Source: Oscillospiraceae bacterium (GTDB lineage Bacteria; Bacillota; Clostridia; Oscillospirales; Oscillospiraceae). From it: a stretch of DNA of 64,000 nucleotides. A program made the position numbers and the translations under genes. The notes under the pieces were generated by a model, which ran no database searches, had not been told where the DNA came from, and worked only from the letters and a program-made list of their open reading frames with translations. Positions 27,834 through 36,643 of the stretch are shown piece after piece. The stretch covers positions 169,594 to 233,593 of the forward strand of contig CACZDN010000008.1 in assembly GCA_902779945.1 (NCBI GenBank), given 5' to 3'. Position 1 is the first letter of the stretch, and the number at the start of each line of letters is the position of its first letter.

Positions 27834-29765
27834 ATGAACGAAAAAACCCTCTCCCGCAGAAGCTTTTTGAAGGGCGTCGCCGCCGCCGCGTTCGGAGCCG
27901 CTCTCGCCGGCTTTGCGGAGCCGCCGAAGGCCGCCGCCGCGACCTATGTGCCCGGCACCTACACCGCGGCCGCCAACGGCATCAACGGCCCGGTCACCGT
28001 CACCGCGACCTTTGACGAGAACAGCATCGTCGAGGTGCTGCTGGACGTCTCCGGCGAGACCCAGGGCATCGGCGCCGCCGCGGGGGACGCGCTCAGAGAG
28101 CAGATCCTGAACGCCCAGGGCCCGCAGATCGACGGCGTCTCCGGCGCGACGATCACCTCCAACGCGGTCAAGGAGGCCCTTGTCGACTGCATCAATCAGG
28201 CGGGCGGCAGCGCGGTGATGGCGGAGCCCGTCGTCGAAGCGACAGAGGAGCCGGGCGCTGTGAGCTGGCCCGGCTGCGAGCCGGCCTATACCCCGGTGGC
28301 CGCGGGCGACGGCAGGATCGCCTATGAGCTGGACCCCATCGACCCCGCCAGGGTCGTCGAGGAGCGGGATGTGGACGTGCTGGTCTGCGGCCTCGGCCCT
28401 GCGGGCTTCGCGGCCTCGCTCTCCTGCGCGCAGCGCGGTCTCAAAACCGTCGCCATTGAGAAGAACGACACCGGCACCATCAACTCCTGCACCATCGGCG
28501 GCATCACCGACCGTATCCACAGGCTCTACGGCGTCGAGTTCGACACGGACGAGATGATCGGCGAGGCGATGAACAAGGCCAACTACCGCGCCAACCAGGA
28601 CCTCTACCGCCAGATCGTCAGGATCAACGAGGAGGCGGTCAACTGGTGGCTGGACCAGATGCCGTTTGCCGACAGCGACTACCCGCTGACCTTCTTCGGC
28701 TACTCCGGGCACGAGTTCGATTTCCGCGAGAAGTACGACAAAACCTCCCGCGACCACAGCTGGAACACCTCCATCAACATCCCCTTCGAGTCTCCGACCG
28801 CCATGCGCGAGTATCTCACCGACCGCATCCATGAGGCGGGCGTGGAGACCCTGTTTGAGACGCCGGTCGTCCAGCTCATCACGGACGACGCCGGCAAAGT
28901 CGTCGGCGCGTACGGCAAAAACGCGGACGGCTACATCAGATTCAACGCCGCCAAAGGCGTCGTCCTCTCCACCGGCGGGTACGAGCATAACCTCAAAAAG
29001 CTCAGGGAGTGCTGCCGTCCCCGCGATCTGCAGCTCTGCGGCTGGCTGACCTACGCCCGCAACTGCACCGGCGACGGGCACGAGATCGCCAAGGCCGTCG
29101 GCGGCATGGAGGACGAGTACCCGCATCCCCTGATGCTCGACCCCATGCAGCTCATGCCCTATGTGCGCGTCAACCACCAGGGCAGGCGCTTCATCGGCGA
29201 GTATGAGACCTACGACCATCTGGCCGGAGCCATGCAGGCCCAGTACGGCGGCTTCGACTACTTCATCACCGACGCGAACGTCCTCGAGGCGGTGGACGCC
29301 ATGTGGTCCCCCTCCTCCTCCTGCTACGGCCCGAAGGAGGTCTGGGCAGGCGCGGCGACCGGACCGAATGCCCTGGTGGCCGACACGCTCGAGGAGCTGG
29401 CGGAGAAAATGGGCGTGCCCGCAGACAACTTTGTCGCGACCATCACGCGCTGGAACGAGATGTGCGACGCGGGCGCGGACACGGACTACGGCTACCCCGG
29501 CGAGCATATGCACCGCATCGACACCGCCCCCTTCTACGCCACCCGCGAGATGGCGGAGTCCCTGGCTACCTCCGGCGGCCTGCAGGTGAACGAGTATTCG
29601 CAGGTGCTGAACACCGCCGGCGTCCCCATCGAGGGCCTGTACGCCATCGGCAACACCTCCGGCTCCATGTTCTCCGGCACCTACCCGCACTCCATGAACT
29701 GCCTGTCCCACACGCGCTGCGTGGCCTTCGGCTGGCAGATCGGCAAGACACTCTCGGAGAAGTAA
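27834..29765 (+). CDS. Tat-exported FMN-binding/FAD-dependent reductase
   Basis: A 643-residue protein. Residues 1-37 are a Tat signal (LSRRSFLKG, then an Ala-rich core). Residues 40-120 form an FMN-binding domain with DGVSGATITS, the covalent flavinylation site used by ApbE. From about residue 177 there is a fumarate reductase/succinate dehydrogenase-type FAD domain (DVLVCGLGPAGFAASLSCAQ, and GLYAIGNTSGSMF near the end). This architecture is that of extracytoplasmic flavin reductases, such as urocanate or fumarate reductase-like enzymes, that use organic electron acceptors. The substrate is not assignable. A paralogue is at 50759. Confidence 0.86.
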   Translation: MNEKTLSRRSFLKGVAAAAFGAALAGFAEPPKAAAATYVPGTYTAAANGINGPVTVTATFDENSIVEVLLDVSGETQGIGAAAGDALREQILNAQGPQIDGVSGATITSNAVKEALVDCINQAGGSAVMAEPVVEATEEPGAVSWPGCEPAYTPVAAGDGRIAYELDPIDPARVVEERDVDVLVCGLGPAGFAASLSCAQRGLKTVAIEKNDTGTINSCTIGGITDRIHRLYGVEFDTDEMIGEAMNKANYRANQDLYRQIVRINEEAVNWWLDQMPFADSDYPLTFFGYSGHEFDFREKYDKTSRDHSWNTSINIPFESPTAMREYLTDRIHEAGVETLFETPVVQLITDDAGKVVGAYGKNADGYIRFNAAKGVVLSTGGYEHNLKKLRECCRPRDLQLCGWLTYARNCTGDGHEIAKAVGGMEDEYPHPLMLDPMQLMPYVRVNHQGRRFIGEYETYDHLAGAMQAQYGGFDYFITDANVLEAVDAMWSPSSSCYGPKEVWAGAATGPNALVADTLEELAEKMGVPADNFVATITRWNEMCDAGADTDYGYPGEHMHRIDTAPFYATREMAESLATSGGLQVNEYSQVLNTAGVPIEGLYAIGNTSGSMFSGTYPHSMNCLSHTRCVAFGWQIGKTLSEK

Positions 29766-29780
29766 ACGCCGCATCAAGAC

Positions 29781-29881
29781 GGGGATTGTGAAAGCAGTCC
29801 TGTTATGGCCGCAGGGGAGGGGCTTGCCCCTCTCCTGCGGCCATACGCTGTGCCGCTTATCCGGAGCTTTTCACAGTCCCC
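29781..29881. repeat. Palindromic mini-element with terminal inverted repeats
   Basis: Imperfect ends GGGGATTGTGAAAGC (29781-29795) and AGCTTTTCACAGTCCCC (29865-29881) enclose a central 18-bp stem with one mismatch (29805-29822 and 29827-29844). Ends of the same type (GGGGCTGTGAAAA) are seen alone near 9123 and at 36614-36627. It lies between the flavoprotein and CoA-transferase genes and could weaken read-through. Confidence 0.65.
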
Positions 29882-29908
29882 CCGCTTTTTTGAGAAGGGG
29901 GAAAACAC

Positions 29909-31432
29909 ATGTTCACCATCATGAGCGCGGCCGAGGCGGCGGCGCTGATCCCGGACGGGGCCGTCATCGGACTCAACTCCTTCGTCGGCACCGCAAACCC
30001 CGAGAAGCTGCACGACGCGATCACCGAACGCTACCGGGCAACCGGGCATCCGAAAAACCTGACGCTGGTGTCCTCCGCGGGCTTCGGTCTCTTCGACCCC
30101 GACCGGGGCGCGGAGAACTACATCCGCGAGGGCGCGGTCGGCAGGATCATCTGCGGCCATTACGGGGCCATGCCCAGCACCAAAAAGCTGGTGCTGACCG
30201 GGCAGTTCGAGGCGTACAACCTGCCCCTCGGCCCCATGTCCCACGCGATGCGCGCCCAGGCGGGCGGGCATGACGGGTACATCACCAGGGTCGGTCTCGG
30301 CCTCTTCGTAGACCCGCGCGTCGAGGGCCCGGGATTAAACCCCGTCTCCCACGACGACACGCTGGTAAGGCTCGTCGAGATCGAGGGGGAGGAGTACCTG
30401 CGCTACCGGCTGCCCGCCTTCGACGTGGCGCTCATCAAGGGGACGAGCGTGGACGCCAAGGGCAACATCTCCTTCGAGCGGGAGTACAGCACGATCGACG
30501 CGCTCTCCATCGCCCAGATGACCAGGCGCAACGGCGGCAAGGTTATCGTGCAGGTGGACCGGGTGCGCTCGGACTTCAGCCGCCCGCGGGACATCATCAT
30601 CCCCGCGGTGCTGGTGGACGTGGTCGTCGTTTGCGAGCCGGAGAAGGACGACGAGGCCTTCGGCACCCTCTCCGGGGATATCCACGTCCCCGCGACGCAC
30701 ATGCAGTACTGGTACCGGCGGCTCGAGCAGGAGAACGCCAGAAGCGGCAAGGTCAGAAGCGACTTTTCGGCGGACATCATCGGCCGCCGCGCGGCGAAGG
30801 AGCTGCGCCGGGGCGACATTATCAACATCGGCGTCGGTATCCCCGAGAAGGTCAGCAAGTACGCCGCGGCCGAGGGCATCCTGCCGGAGCTCACCCTGTC
30901 GGTGGAGTCCGGCGGCACGGGCGGCCTGCCTGCGGGCGGGCCGGAATTCGGCGCGATGATCGGCGCGGACTCGATCAGCGACATGTCCATGCAGTTCGAT
31001 TTCTATGACGGCGGCGGCCTGGACTGCTGCTTCATGGGCGCGCTGGAGATGGACCGTCACGGCAGCGTCAACGCCCACCGCGGCGTGGACCAGGCCTCCG
31101 GCATCGGCGGCTTCGGCAACATCACCTCCGCCACGCGCAACGTGGTCTTCTGCCTCACCTTCAGCACCAAGGGCCTTTTCGTCACGGAGGAGGACGGGCT
31201 GGTCCGCATCCGCCAGGAGGGCGCGATCCCCAAGATCGTGGAAAACGTGCGCAGCATCAGCTTTTCCGGCCCTCGCGCGATCCGAAACGGCCAGCGCGTG
31301 CTCTACGTCACGGAGCGCTGCGTCTTTGCCCTGCGGCCCGAGGGCCTCGCTCTCATCGAGGTCTACCCGGGTGTGGACAAGCAGCGCGACATCCTGGACC
31401 GCCTGCCGTTTCCGGTGCTGGACGAGACATGA
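29909..31432 (+). CDS. Acetate/propionate CoA-transferase family (YdiF-like) enzyme
   Basis: A 507-residue fused alpha-beta CoA-transferase. The first half carries GAVIGLNSFVGTANPEKL; the second half has INIGVGIPEKVSKYA and the catalytic glutamate in LSVESGGTGGLPAGG. Such enzymes move CoA between short-chain acids, for example acetate, propionate, lactate or an unsaturated acid. GAGAAGGGGG lies before the ATG. The flavoprotein gene 144 bp upstream on the same strand suggests, but does not prove, a shared pathway of organic acid reduction. Confidence 0.9.
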   Translation: MFTIMSAAEAAALIPDGAVIGLNSFVGTANPEKLHDAITERYRATGHPKNLTLVSSAGFGLFDPDRGAENYIREGAVGRIICGHYGAMPSTKKLVLTGQFEAYNLPLGPMSHAMRAQAGGHDGYITRVGLGLFVDPRVEGPGLNPVSHDDTLVRLVEIEGEEYLRYRLPAFDVALIKGTSVDAKGNISFEREYSTIDALSIAQMTRRNGGKVIVQVDRVRSDFSRPRDIIIPAVLVDVVVVCEPEKDDEAFGTLSGDIHVPATHMQYWYRRLEQENARSGKVRSDFSADIIGRRAAKELRRGDIINIGVGIPEKVSKYAAAEGILPELTLSVESGGTGGLPAGGPEFGAMIGADSISDMSMQFDFYDGGGLDCCFMGALEMDRHGSVNAHRGVDQASGIGGFGNITSATRNVVFCLTFSTKGLFVTEEDGLVRIRQEGAIPKIVENVRSISFSGPRAIRNGQRVLYVTERCVFALRPEGLALIEVYPGVDKQRDILDRLPFPVLDET

Positions 31433-31441
31433 TAACTGCAC

Positions 31442-31565
31442 GGGGGCCTGCCCCTCCCGGCTGTGACAACGTACCGATTATGCAAAATGTACGGCGAAAT
31501 CGTATCAAAATACGAGATCGCCGTACATTTTCTGTACCTTGTACCGCCGGGAGGGGCAGGCCCCT
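31442..31565. repeat. 124-bp nested palindromic element
   Basis: Outer arms of 18-19 bp at 31442-31460 and 31547-31565 (GCCTGCCCCTCCCGG and its complement) enclose an inner 22-bp stem with two mismatches (31484-31505 and 31510-31531) around the loop CAAA. It lies between convergent genes and may act as a bidirectional terminator. A related short palindrome (GTACCGCCGGGAGGG) is at 36578-36608. Confidence 0.75.
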
Positions 31566-31592
31566 CCTCCATGGCATGGGGGGATTATCGCA

Positions 31593-34500
31593 TTACGCCT
31601 GCTTTTTGCTGCGTTTCCGGAGCACGACAATGACCACGATGAGGACGATCAGCGCCAGAATCGCGATCAGGATGATGATCCAGGTCATATCCTTCTCCAC
31701 GAGCTGTACGGGGATCTCCGAGCTCAGGCCGAAGTCATCCGTCGCCGTGACGGTGAAGTCCACGTCGCCCAGACCGTCGATCGACGCCTGGATCGTGTCC
31801 TCGCTGATTGTTACCGCGCCGCCGAGATCGTCGGAGAGGGTGTACTCCAGCTCGCTGCCCTTCGGGTCCTCAAAGAGCTCCGTGAGCGGCGCCTCCCAGA
31901 CGCCGTCCTGGAGAAGGCCGGTCTTGACGGTCTCGCTCACCTCATCCACCTTCGCGGTGGGGGCGGGGAAGCGGAGCTCAAAGGGCAGATGCGTACTGAG
32001 TCCGCGCGCGTCGGTGGCCGTAACGGTAAAGGAGACGGGGTCCTCGTTCTCGATGCGCACCTTCAAAACGCCGTCCTCGATCTTCACAAGCCCGCTGCCG
32101 TCGTCGGAGAGCGCATAGCGGAGACCCTTGCCGGCGGGATCGTCAAAGAGCTCTGAAAGCTCAAGCTCCCACCCGTCCTCGGTGAAGCGCCCGTATTGCA
32201 GGGGGTCCGTCACCGCGCCGGTCTTCGCCTTCGGCAGCTCTATCGCAAGCTCGAAGGGGACAGTCGTGCTCATGCCGTATTCGTCCGTGGCCGTGACCGT
32301 GAAGGAGGCGCTGCCGTCGCACTCGTCCAGCTTCACGCGCAAAACACTGCCCTCGATCCCGACCGCGCCGCCGAGCTCGTCAGAGAGCGTGTACTCCAGC
32401 GCGGTGCCCTTCGGGTCCTCGAAGAGACTGTCGAGATCCAGCGACCACACATTGTCGCGGAGCTCCCCGAGCGCCTCGATATCCGTGACGCTGTCGAGCT
32501 TCGCCGCGGGCATGGTGTAAGCGAGCTCGAAGGGCAGCTCCGTGCTCAGCCCGCGCTCGTCGCTTGCCGTGACCGTGAAGGAGGCGCTGCCGTCAAGCTC
32601 GTCAAGCTGCGCCTCGAGGATGCCGTCTTCGATCCCGAGCGCGCCGTCAAATTCGTCGGAGAGCACATAATCAAGTGCCTCGCCGTTTTCAAAGACCTCC
32701 CGGAGATCCAGCGACCAGACATTGTCCTCAATGCTGCCGGCGCTCAGAACGTCCGTCACGCTCTCGACCTTCGCCTCCGGGAGCATAACCTCAAACGAGA
32801 AGGGGAGCGTCGTGCTCAGGCCGCGCTGGTCGGCGGCGGTGACGGTGAAGGCGACCTTCCCCGCAAGCTCGTCGAGCTTTGCCCGCAGCACGCCGTCCTC
32901 GACCGTGATCCTGCCGTCGTAATCGTCGGAGAGCGTATAGCGGAGGCCCTGGCCGTCCGGGTCGAAGAACAGCTCCCCGAGCTCAACCTCCCATACGTTG
33001 CCGCGCACCTGTCCGACGTCCGCAATATCCGTCACGGCGCTGCGCTTCGCAACGGGGAAGGACACGGTCAGCTCAAAGGGCAGCGTTGTCGTAAAGCCGT
33101 GGGCGTCTGCCGCGGTGACCTCGAAGGCTGCTTTGCCGCCAAGCTCCGCGAGCTTCGCGCGCAGCATCCCGTCCTCGATCGTGACCGCGCCGCCGAGCCC
33201 GTCCGAGAGCGTATAGCGCAGACCCTGGCCCGCGGGATCGTCAAAGAGCGTCGCGAGGTCAAGCTCCCAAATGTTGTCCCGCACCTGCCCGAGCTCGAGA
33301 ATATCCGTGACGGCGGAGGGCTTCGGGGCCGGCAGCTCGGTCTTCAGATCAAAGGGCAGCTCCGCGCTGAGATCATAGGCGTCGGTGGCCGTGACGGTAA
33401 AGGCCGCCTTGCCGCCGAGCTCCGCGAGCCTGACCTTCAAAACGCCGTTTTCGATCGTGACCGCGCCGCCGAGACTGTCGGACAGCGCATAGCTGAGCGC
33501 CGTGCCCTTCGGGTCCTCGAAGAGACTGTCAAGGGCGATCTCCCAGGTATTATCATGGATGCTGCCGCAGGCGAACACGTCGGTCACGGCGCTGACCTTT
33601 GCGGCGGTCGGCGGAACCATCACCCGGGTCTTGACGGTGTTGGAATGGACCTCAATGCCCGCAAATTCCACGCCGGCGGTGAAGCTGTAATCGCCGCCCT
33701 GCTCGAAGGTGAGCTCGCGCGCGAAGACGCTGCCGTCGATCTCCATGGGATAGGTCTGCGTCTCGCCCGTGGAGAGGTCCTTGACGGCGAGAGTGACCGT
33801 GACGCTGTTCATCCCGTCCTCGTTGAGGGGAATGTCGTTATCACGGACGGCCGCCGTGAAGCGGACGGGCTTGAGAACCTCGCAGGCCTCGCCCGTGTTG
33901 TCGCGGCTGAGCGCGGCGCTCAGGGACGCGTTGTAGATGATGCAGACGTCGATGGAGTCTCCGGGCTCACCCAGGAGACTGACGTTCCATTTCCCGGCCG
34001 CCGGCCGCGGAACCTTGATGAGCAGGAAGCGCGAGGTCTGCAGCGCGTGCGCGTCGATGTCATAGACGCTGCCGTCGGGCTGCGTGAGGCGTATGCTCTG
34101 CGGGTCGAAGGGGACGCCGTCCGCCTCAGACGCGCCGTGCTCGATGACCAGATTGACCTCCTCCACGCCGAAGCCGGGGACCAGAAAATCGGTGTCGGCC
34201 TTGCCGTTGGAGGAGAAGATGACGCGGTGCGCGCCGTTGTACTCGGTCTTGTTGATGATCGAATAGAAGCGCCGGAAGGCGGCGGCCAGATCCTCGGGCG
34301 CGGAGACCTCCTCAAACTCACCGTCGGTGCCGTCGGTGAAGCGGCGCAGCTCCTCCTCGCCGGAGCTTGCGCGGTCGTCCACGTTCAGGAGGATGCCGTG
34401 GATGGTGATGCCCTCGTCCTGCGCGGTCTGCAGGGCCTTCTCCGCGGCCTCAGCGGAGCGCTGCATCAAAACCGTGCGGTTTTCCAGGGGGAAGTCCGTC

Positions 34501-34970
34501 ATGCCGTCGGTGAGCAGCAGGATCGCGCAGGGCAGGCCGTTTTTCTCCTGCATCCCGTGGAGAATCTCGGTCGCCCGCAGGACGGCGCTGCCGATGTCGG
34601 TGTCATAGCTCGTCCCCAGGGCCTCGACCGCGCTGACGAGCGCGCGCTTGTCCTCCATGCTGTTCATCCGGAGCAGGCCGGAGTCGTAACGGATCTCATC
34701 GTCGAAGACCACCGCGCCGACGTTGTTCCCGGTCTCCGTGAGCAGCCCCAGAAACAGCTTCATGGCGTCATAGCGCAGGCCCTCCGGGTCTGTGCCGACG
34801 CCCTTCATATCGCGCAGGCTGCCGCTCTTGTCAATGACCATCACCACATTCAGGCGGTTCGCGACGGAGCTGTTCTCCTGCGCGCTTGCCATCCCCGGTC
34901 CGGAGACCAGAAGGGAGAAAGAAAACGCGAGAGCAAGGATCGAAGCAAGCAATCTATAGCCTCTCTTCAT
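31593..34970 (-). CDS. Surface protein: vWA domain, seven cadherin-like repeats, C-terminal anchor
   Basis: A 1125-residue protein: signal peptide (about 1-30), von Willebrand A domain at about 40-225 with the MIDAS sequence VIDKSGSLRD and LLLTDGMTDF, a linker region to about residue 455, then seven tandem repeats of about 92 residues. Each repeat starts near [SD]xVTD, runs through W-[ES]-[LV]-x-L-x-x-LFxDPxG and [YA]xLSDxxGG, and ends FTVTATDxxGLS, as in dystroglycan-type (CADG) cadherin-like domains. A membrane helix and KRSKKQ tail end the protein. It probably binds a ligand or matrix at the cell surface. The ATG at 34970 begins the signal peptide; AAAGGAGG lies 13 bp upstream. Confidence 0.87.
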   Translation of the reverse strand: MKRGYRLLASILALAFSFSLLVSGPGMASAQENSSVANRLNVVMVIDKSGSLRDMKGVGTDPEGLRYDAMKLFLGLLTETGNNVGAVVFDDEIRYDSGLLRMNSMEDKRALVSAVEALGTSYDTDIGSAVLRATEILHGMQEKNGLPCAILLLTDGMTDFPLENRTVLMQRSAEAAEKALQTAQDEGITIHGILLNVDDRASSGEEELRRFTDGTDGEFEEVSAPEDLAAAFRRFYSIINKTEYNGAHRVIFSSNGKADTDFLVPGFGVEEVNLVIEHGASEADGVPFDPQSIRLTQPDGSVYDIDAHALQTSRFLLIKVPRPAAGKWNVSLLGEPGDSIDVCIIYNASLSAALSRDNTGEACEVLKPVRFTAAVRDNDIPLNEDGMNSVTVTLAVKDLSTGETQTYPMEIDGSVFARELTFEQGGDYSFTAGVEFAGIEVHSNTVKTRVMVPPTAAKVSAVTDVFACGSIHDNTWEIALDSLFEDPKGTALSYALSDSLGGAVTIENGVLKVRLAELGGKAAFTVTATDAYDLSAELPFDLKTELPAPKPSAVTDILELGQVRDNIWELDLATLFDDPAGQGLRYTLSDGLGGAVTIEDGMLRAKLAELGGKAAFEVTAADAHGFTTTLPFELTVSFPVAKRSAVTDIADVGQVRGNVWEVELGELFFDPDGQGLRYTLSDDYDGRITVEDGVLRAKLDELAGKVAFTVTAADQRGLSTTLPFSFEVMLPEAKVESVTDVLSAGSIEDNVWSLDLREVFENGEALDYVLSDEFDGALGIEDGILEAQLDELDGSASFTVTASDERGLSTELPFELAYTMPAAKLDSVTDIEALGELRDNVWSLDLDSLFEDPKGTALEYTLSDELGGAVGIEGSVLRVKLDECDGSASFTVTATDEYGMSTTVPFELAIELPKAKTGAVTDPLQYGRFTEDGWELELSELFDDPAGKGLRYALSDDGSGLVKIEDGVLKVRIENEDPVSFTVTATDARGLSTHLPFELRFPAPTAKVDEVSETVKTGLLQDGVWEAPLTELFEDPKGSELEYTLSDDLGGAVTISEDTIQASIDGLGDVDFTVTATDDFGLSSEIPVQLVEKDMTWIIILIAILALIVLIVVIVVLRKRSKKQA

Positions 34971-35155
34971 CTTGTATCGGCTGCCTCCTTTTGGCTTGAA
35001 CCCGCGTCTCCCGTCCCCGGGGACGCGCAAGCATTTTCATGAGTCTATTATATTATTGTATTGTCCCGCAGCCCGTTTGTCAACACCATTTTGCTTCGCC
35101 GCCTCGGCATGAGTGCGGGGGAGGGCGCATATGCTGGGGACGAGGAGGGATGCAC

Positions 35156-35920
35156 ATGCAACGCAACGCTGTTTTGCGCCGGCACGGCGCCGTTTTGCAG
35201 GCGCTGGCCATGCTGGGGGCGGTCCTGCTGATCTTCTGGGCGGTCAACACGCCCGCCGTCGTCGGCGTCTCCGCTTCCAAACGGGAGCTGCCCGTCTACT
35301 GCGTGCAGCAGGACGAGAAGCTCGTCGCGCTGAGCTTTGACGCGGCCTGGGGCAACGAGGACACCCAGACCCTGATCGACATTCTCGGAGATTACGGCGT
35401 CAGCACCACCTTCTTTGTGGTCGGCGACTGGGTCGACAAGTACCCGGAATCGGTGCAGGCCCTCTCCGACGCGGGGCACGAGGTCATGAACCACTCCAGC
35501 ACCCACGCGCATTTTTCCACCCTCAGCACGGCTGAGATCAAAAGCGACCTGAGCCGCTGCAACGACAGGATCGAGGCCGTCACCGGCGTGCGGCCGACGC
35601 TGTTTCGCTGTCCCTACGGGGAGTATGACGACCATGTGATCAAGGCGGTGCGCGCCCTGGGGATGACGGCGGTGCAGTGGGATGTGGACAGTCTCGACTG
35701 GAAGGGGACAGGCGCGCAGGAGATCGCGCGGCGCGTCCTTGACCGGGTGCAGCCGGGCAGCATCGTCCTCTTCCACAACGCGGCCGCTCACACGCCCGAG
35801 GCCCTGCCGGAGATCCTGGAGTCGCTTCTTGCGGAGGGCTACCGCGTGGTCCCGGTCTCGCAGATCCTGCTGGAGGGCGACTGCTTCATCGACAACACCG
35901 GCAGACAGTGCCGCCGCTGA
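35156..35920 (+). CDS. Polysaccharide deacetylase, PdaB-like (NodB domain)
   Basis: A 254-residue protein with one N-terminal membrane segment (about residues 12-32) and a NodB domain: VALSFDAAWGNEDT, HEVMNHSSTHAHFS (HxxxH metal ligands), LFRCPYGEYDD and GSIVLFHNAAAHT. The Asp-Ala in SFDAAWG instead of TFDDG is typical of the sporulation-associated PdaB/YlxY-like clostridial proteins. It would deacetylate GlcNAc or MurNAc in peptidoglycan, perhaps spore cortex. The ATG at 35156 is 7 bp from GGAGG; the ATG at 35150 is too close. Confidence 0.88.
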   Translation: MQRNAVLRRHGAVLQALAMLGAVLLIFWAVNTPAVVGVSASKRELPVYCVQQDEKLVALSFDAAWGNEDTQTLIDILGDYGVSTTFFVVGDWVDKYPESVQALSDAGHEVMNHSSTHAHFSTLSTAEIKSDLSRCNDRIEAVTGVRPTLFRCPYGEYDDHVIKAVRALGMTAVQWDVDSLDWKGTGAQEIARRVLDRVQPGSIVLFHNAAAHTPEALPEILESLLAEGYRVVPVSQILLEGDCFIDNTGRQCRR

Positions 35921-36001
35921 GCGCGCGAGGCTTGCAAGGACGGCGCCGATGTGGTATGCTCTCCCCGTACGGATCAAAGGCCAGACACGGAGGGAAGAGA
36001 C

Positions 36002-36496
36002 ATGGGCGTACTCCTCAGCGACGAAGAAAAGCAGAGCCTCAGGCGGGACCTCGTCGGCCCGGTGAAGAGCTTTCTGCGCGAGGTCGGCGACGATACGGTC
36101 GGCGACGCGAAGAAATTCTATACGGCCCGCGCGCGGGAGACGGAGAAAAGCGTCAGGCGCGCGCAGGCGCAGACACGGGAAAAGCTCGCCGCGATCAGAC
36201 GCGAGCAGGAGGAGCTCAAAAAGCACCGCCAGGCCATGATGAAGCGGGCCGCGATCATCCTCGCCCTCCTGGCCCTGTTCAGCTTCCTCACCATCTCCGC
36301 CGCCCTCAACGCTCACGCCGACGCGGAGCCGTACACGCAGGGCGCGGTATATCGGGAGCCCAGCTTCCGATGCGTGAGCGCAGGGGAGGGACCCGCCCCT
36401 TCCGGCACCGACGAGGTACGGCTGCACGGAAAGGGACTGTCTCAAATCCCGCTTGCCCTCCTGAGAAACGAGGTGACGAAGGAGCTCTTTTTCTGA
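36002..36496 (+). CDS. Coiled-coil membrane protein with repeat-derived C-terminus
   Basis: A 164-residue protein: a charged Arg/Glu/Gln-rich helix at about residues 40-78 (probable coiled coil), a membrane segment at about 82-104 (RAAIILALLALFSFLTISAA) and a short outer tail. I do not recognise a family. The last 21 or so residues and the stop codon come from the palindromic element 36433-36557, so the original C-terminus was probably replaced by its insertion. The start at 36002 has GGAGGGAAG upstream. Confidence 0.65.
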   Translation: MGVLLSDEEKQSLRRDLVGPVKSFLREVGDDTVGDAKKFYTARARETEKSVRRAQAQTREKLAAIRREQEELKKHRQAMMKRAAIILALLALFSFLTISAALNAHADAEPYTQGAVYREPSFRCVSAGEGPAPSGTDEVRLHGKGLSQIPLALLRNEVTKELFF

Positions 36497-36557
36497 GAAG
36501 AGATACTTCATGCCGCTTTGCTTCGCTCAGAAGGACAGGGTGTTTTGAGACAGCCCC
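36433..36557. repeat. 125-bp mini-element with inverted ends
   Basis: GGGACTGTCTCAAA (36433-36446) and TTTGAGACAGCCCC (36544-36557) are inverted with 13 of 14 matches. The interior includes GTGACGAAGGAGCT, also found in 1418-1474. A shorter element with the same ends (GGCTGTCTCAAAAC) is at 50623-50699. No transposase is present, so it is of MITE type. Confidence 0.75.
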
Positions 36558-36577
36558 GTTTTTGTATCGGTAATATC

Positions 36578-36608
36578 ATGTACCGCCGGGAGGGGTCAGC
36601 CCTCCCGG
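36578..36608. repeat. Palindrome between convergent genes
   Basis: ACCGCCGGGAGGG and its complement around TCAG form a strong hairpin related to the arms of 31442-31565. It may terminate the NSS transporter transcript on the minus strand. Confidence 0.55.
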
Positions 36609-36643
36609 CGGTGAGTTTTCACAGCCCCGCAGGATTCCTGAGG

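Noticed and set aside
31690-33605. CRISPR or tandem DNA repeat array
   Set aside because: The periodicity of about 276 bp comes from repeated protein domains in one open reading frame; no short direct repeats with unique spacers were seen anywhere.
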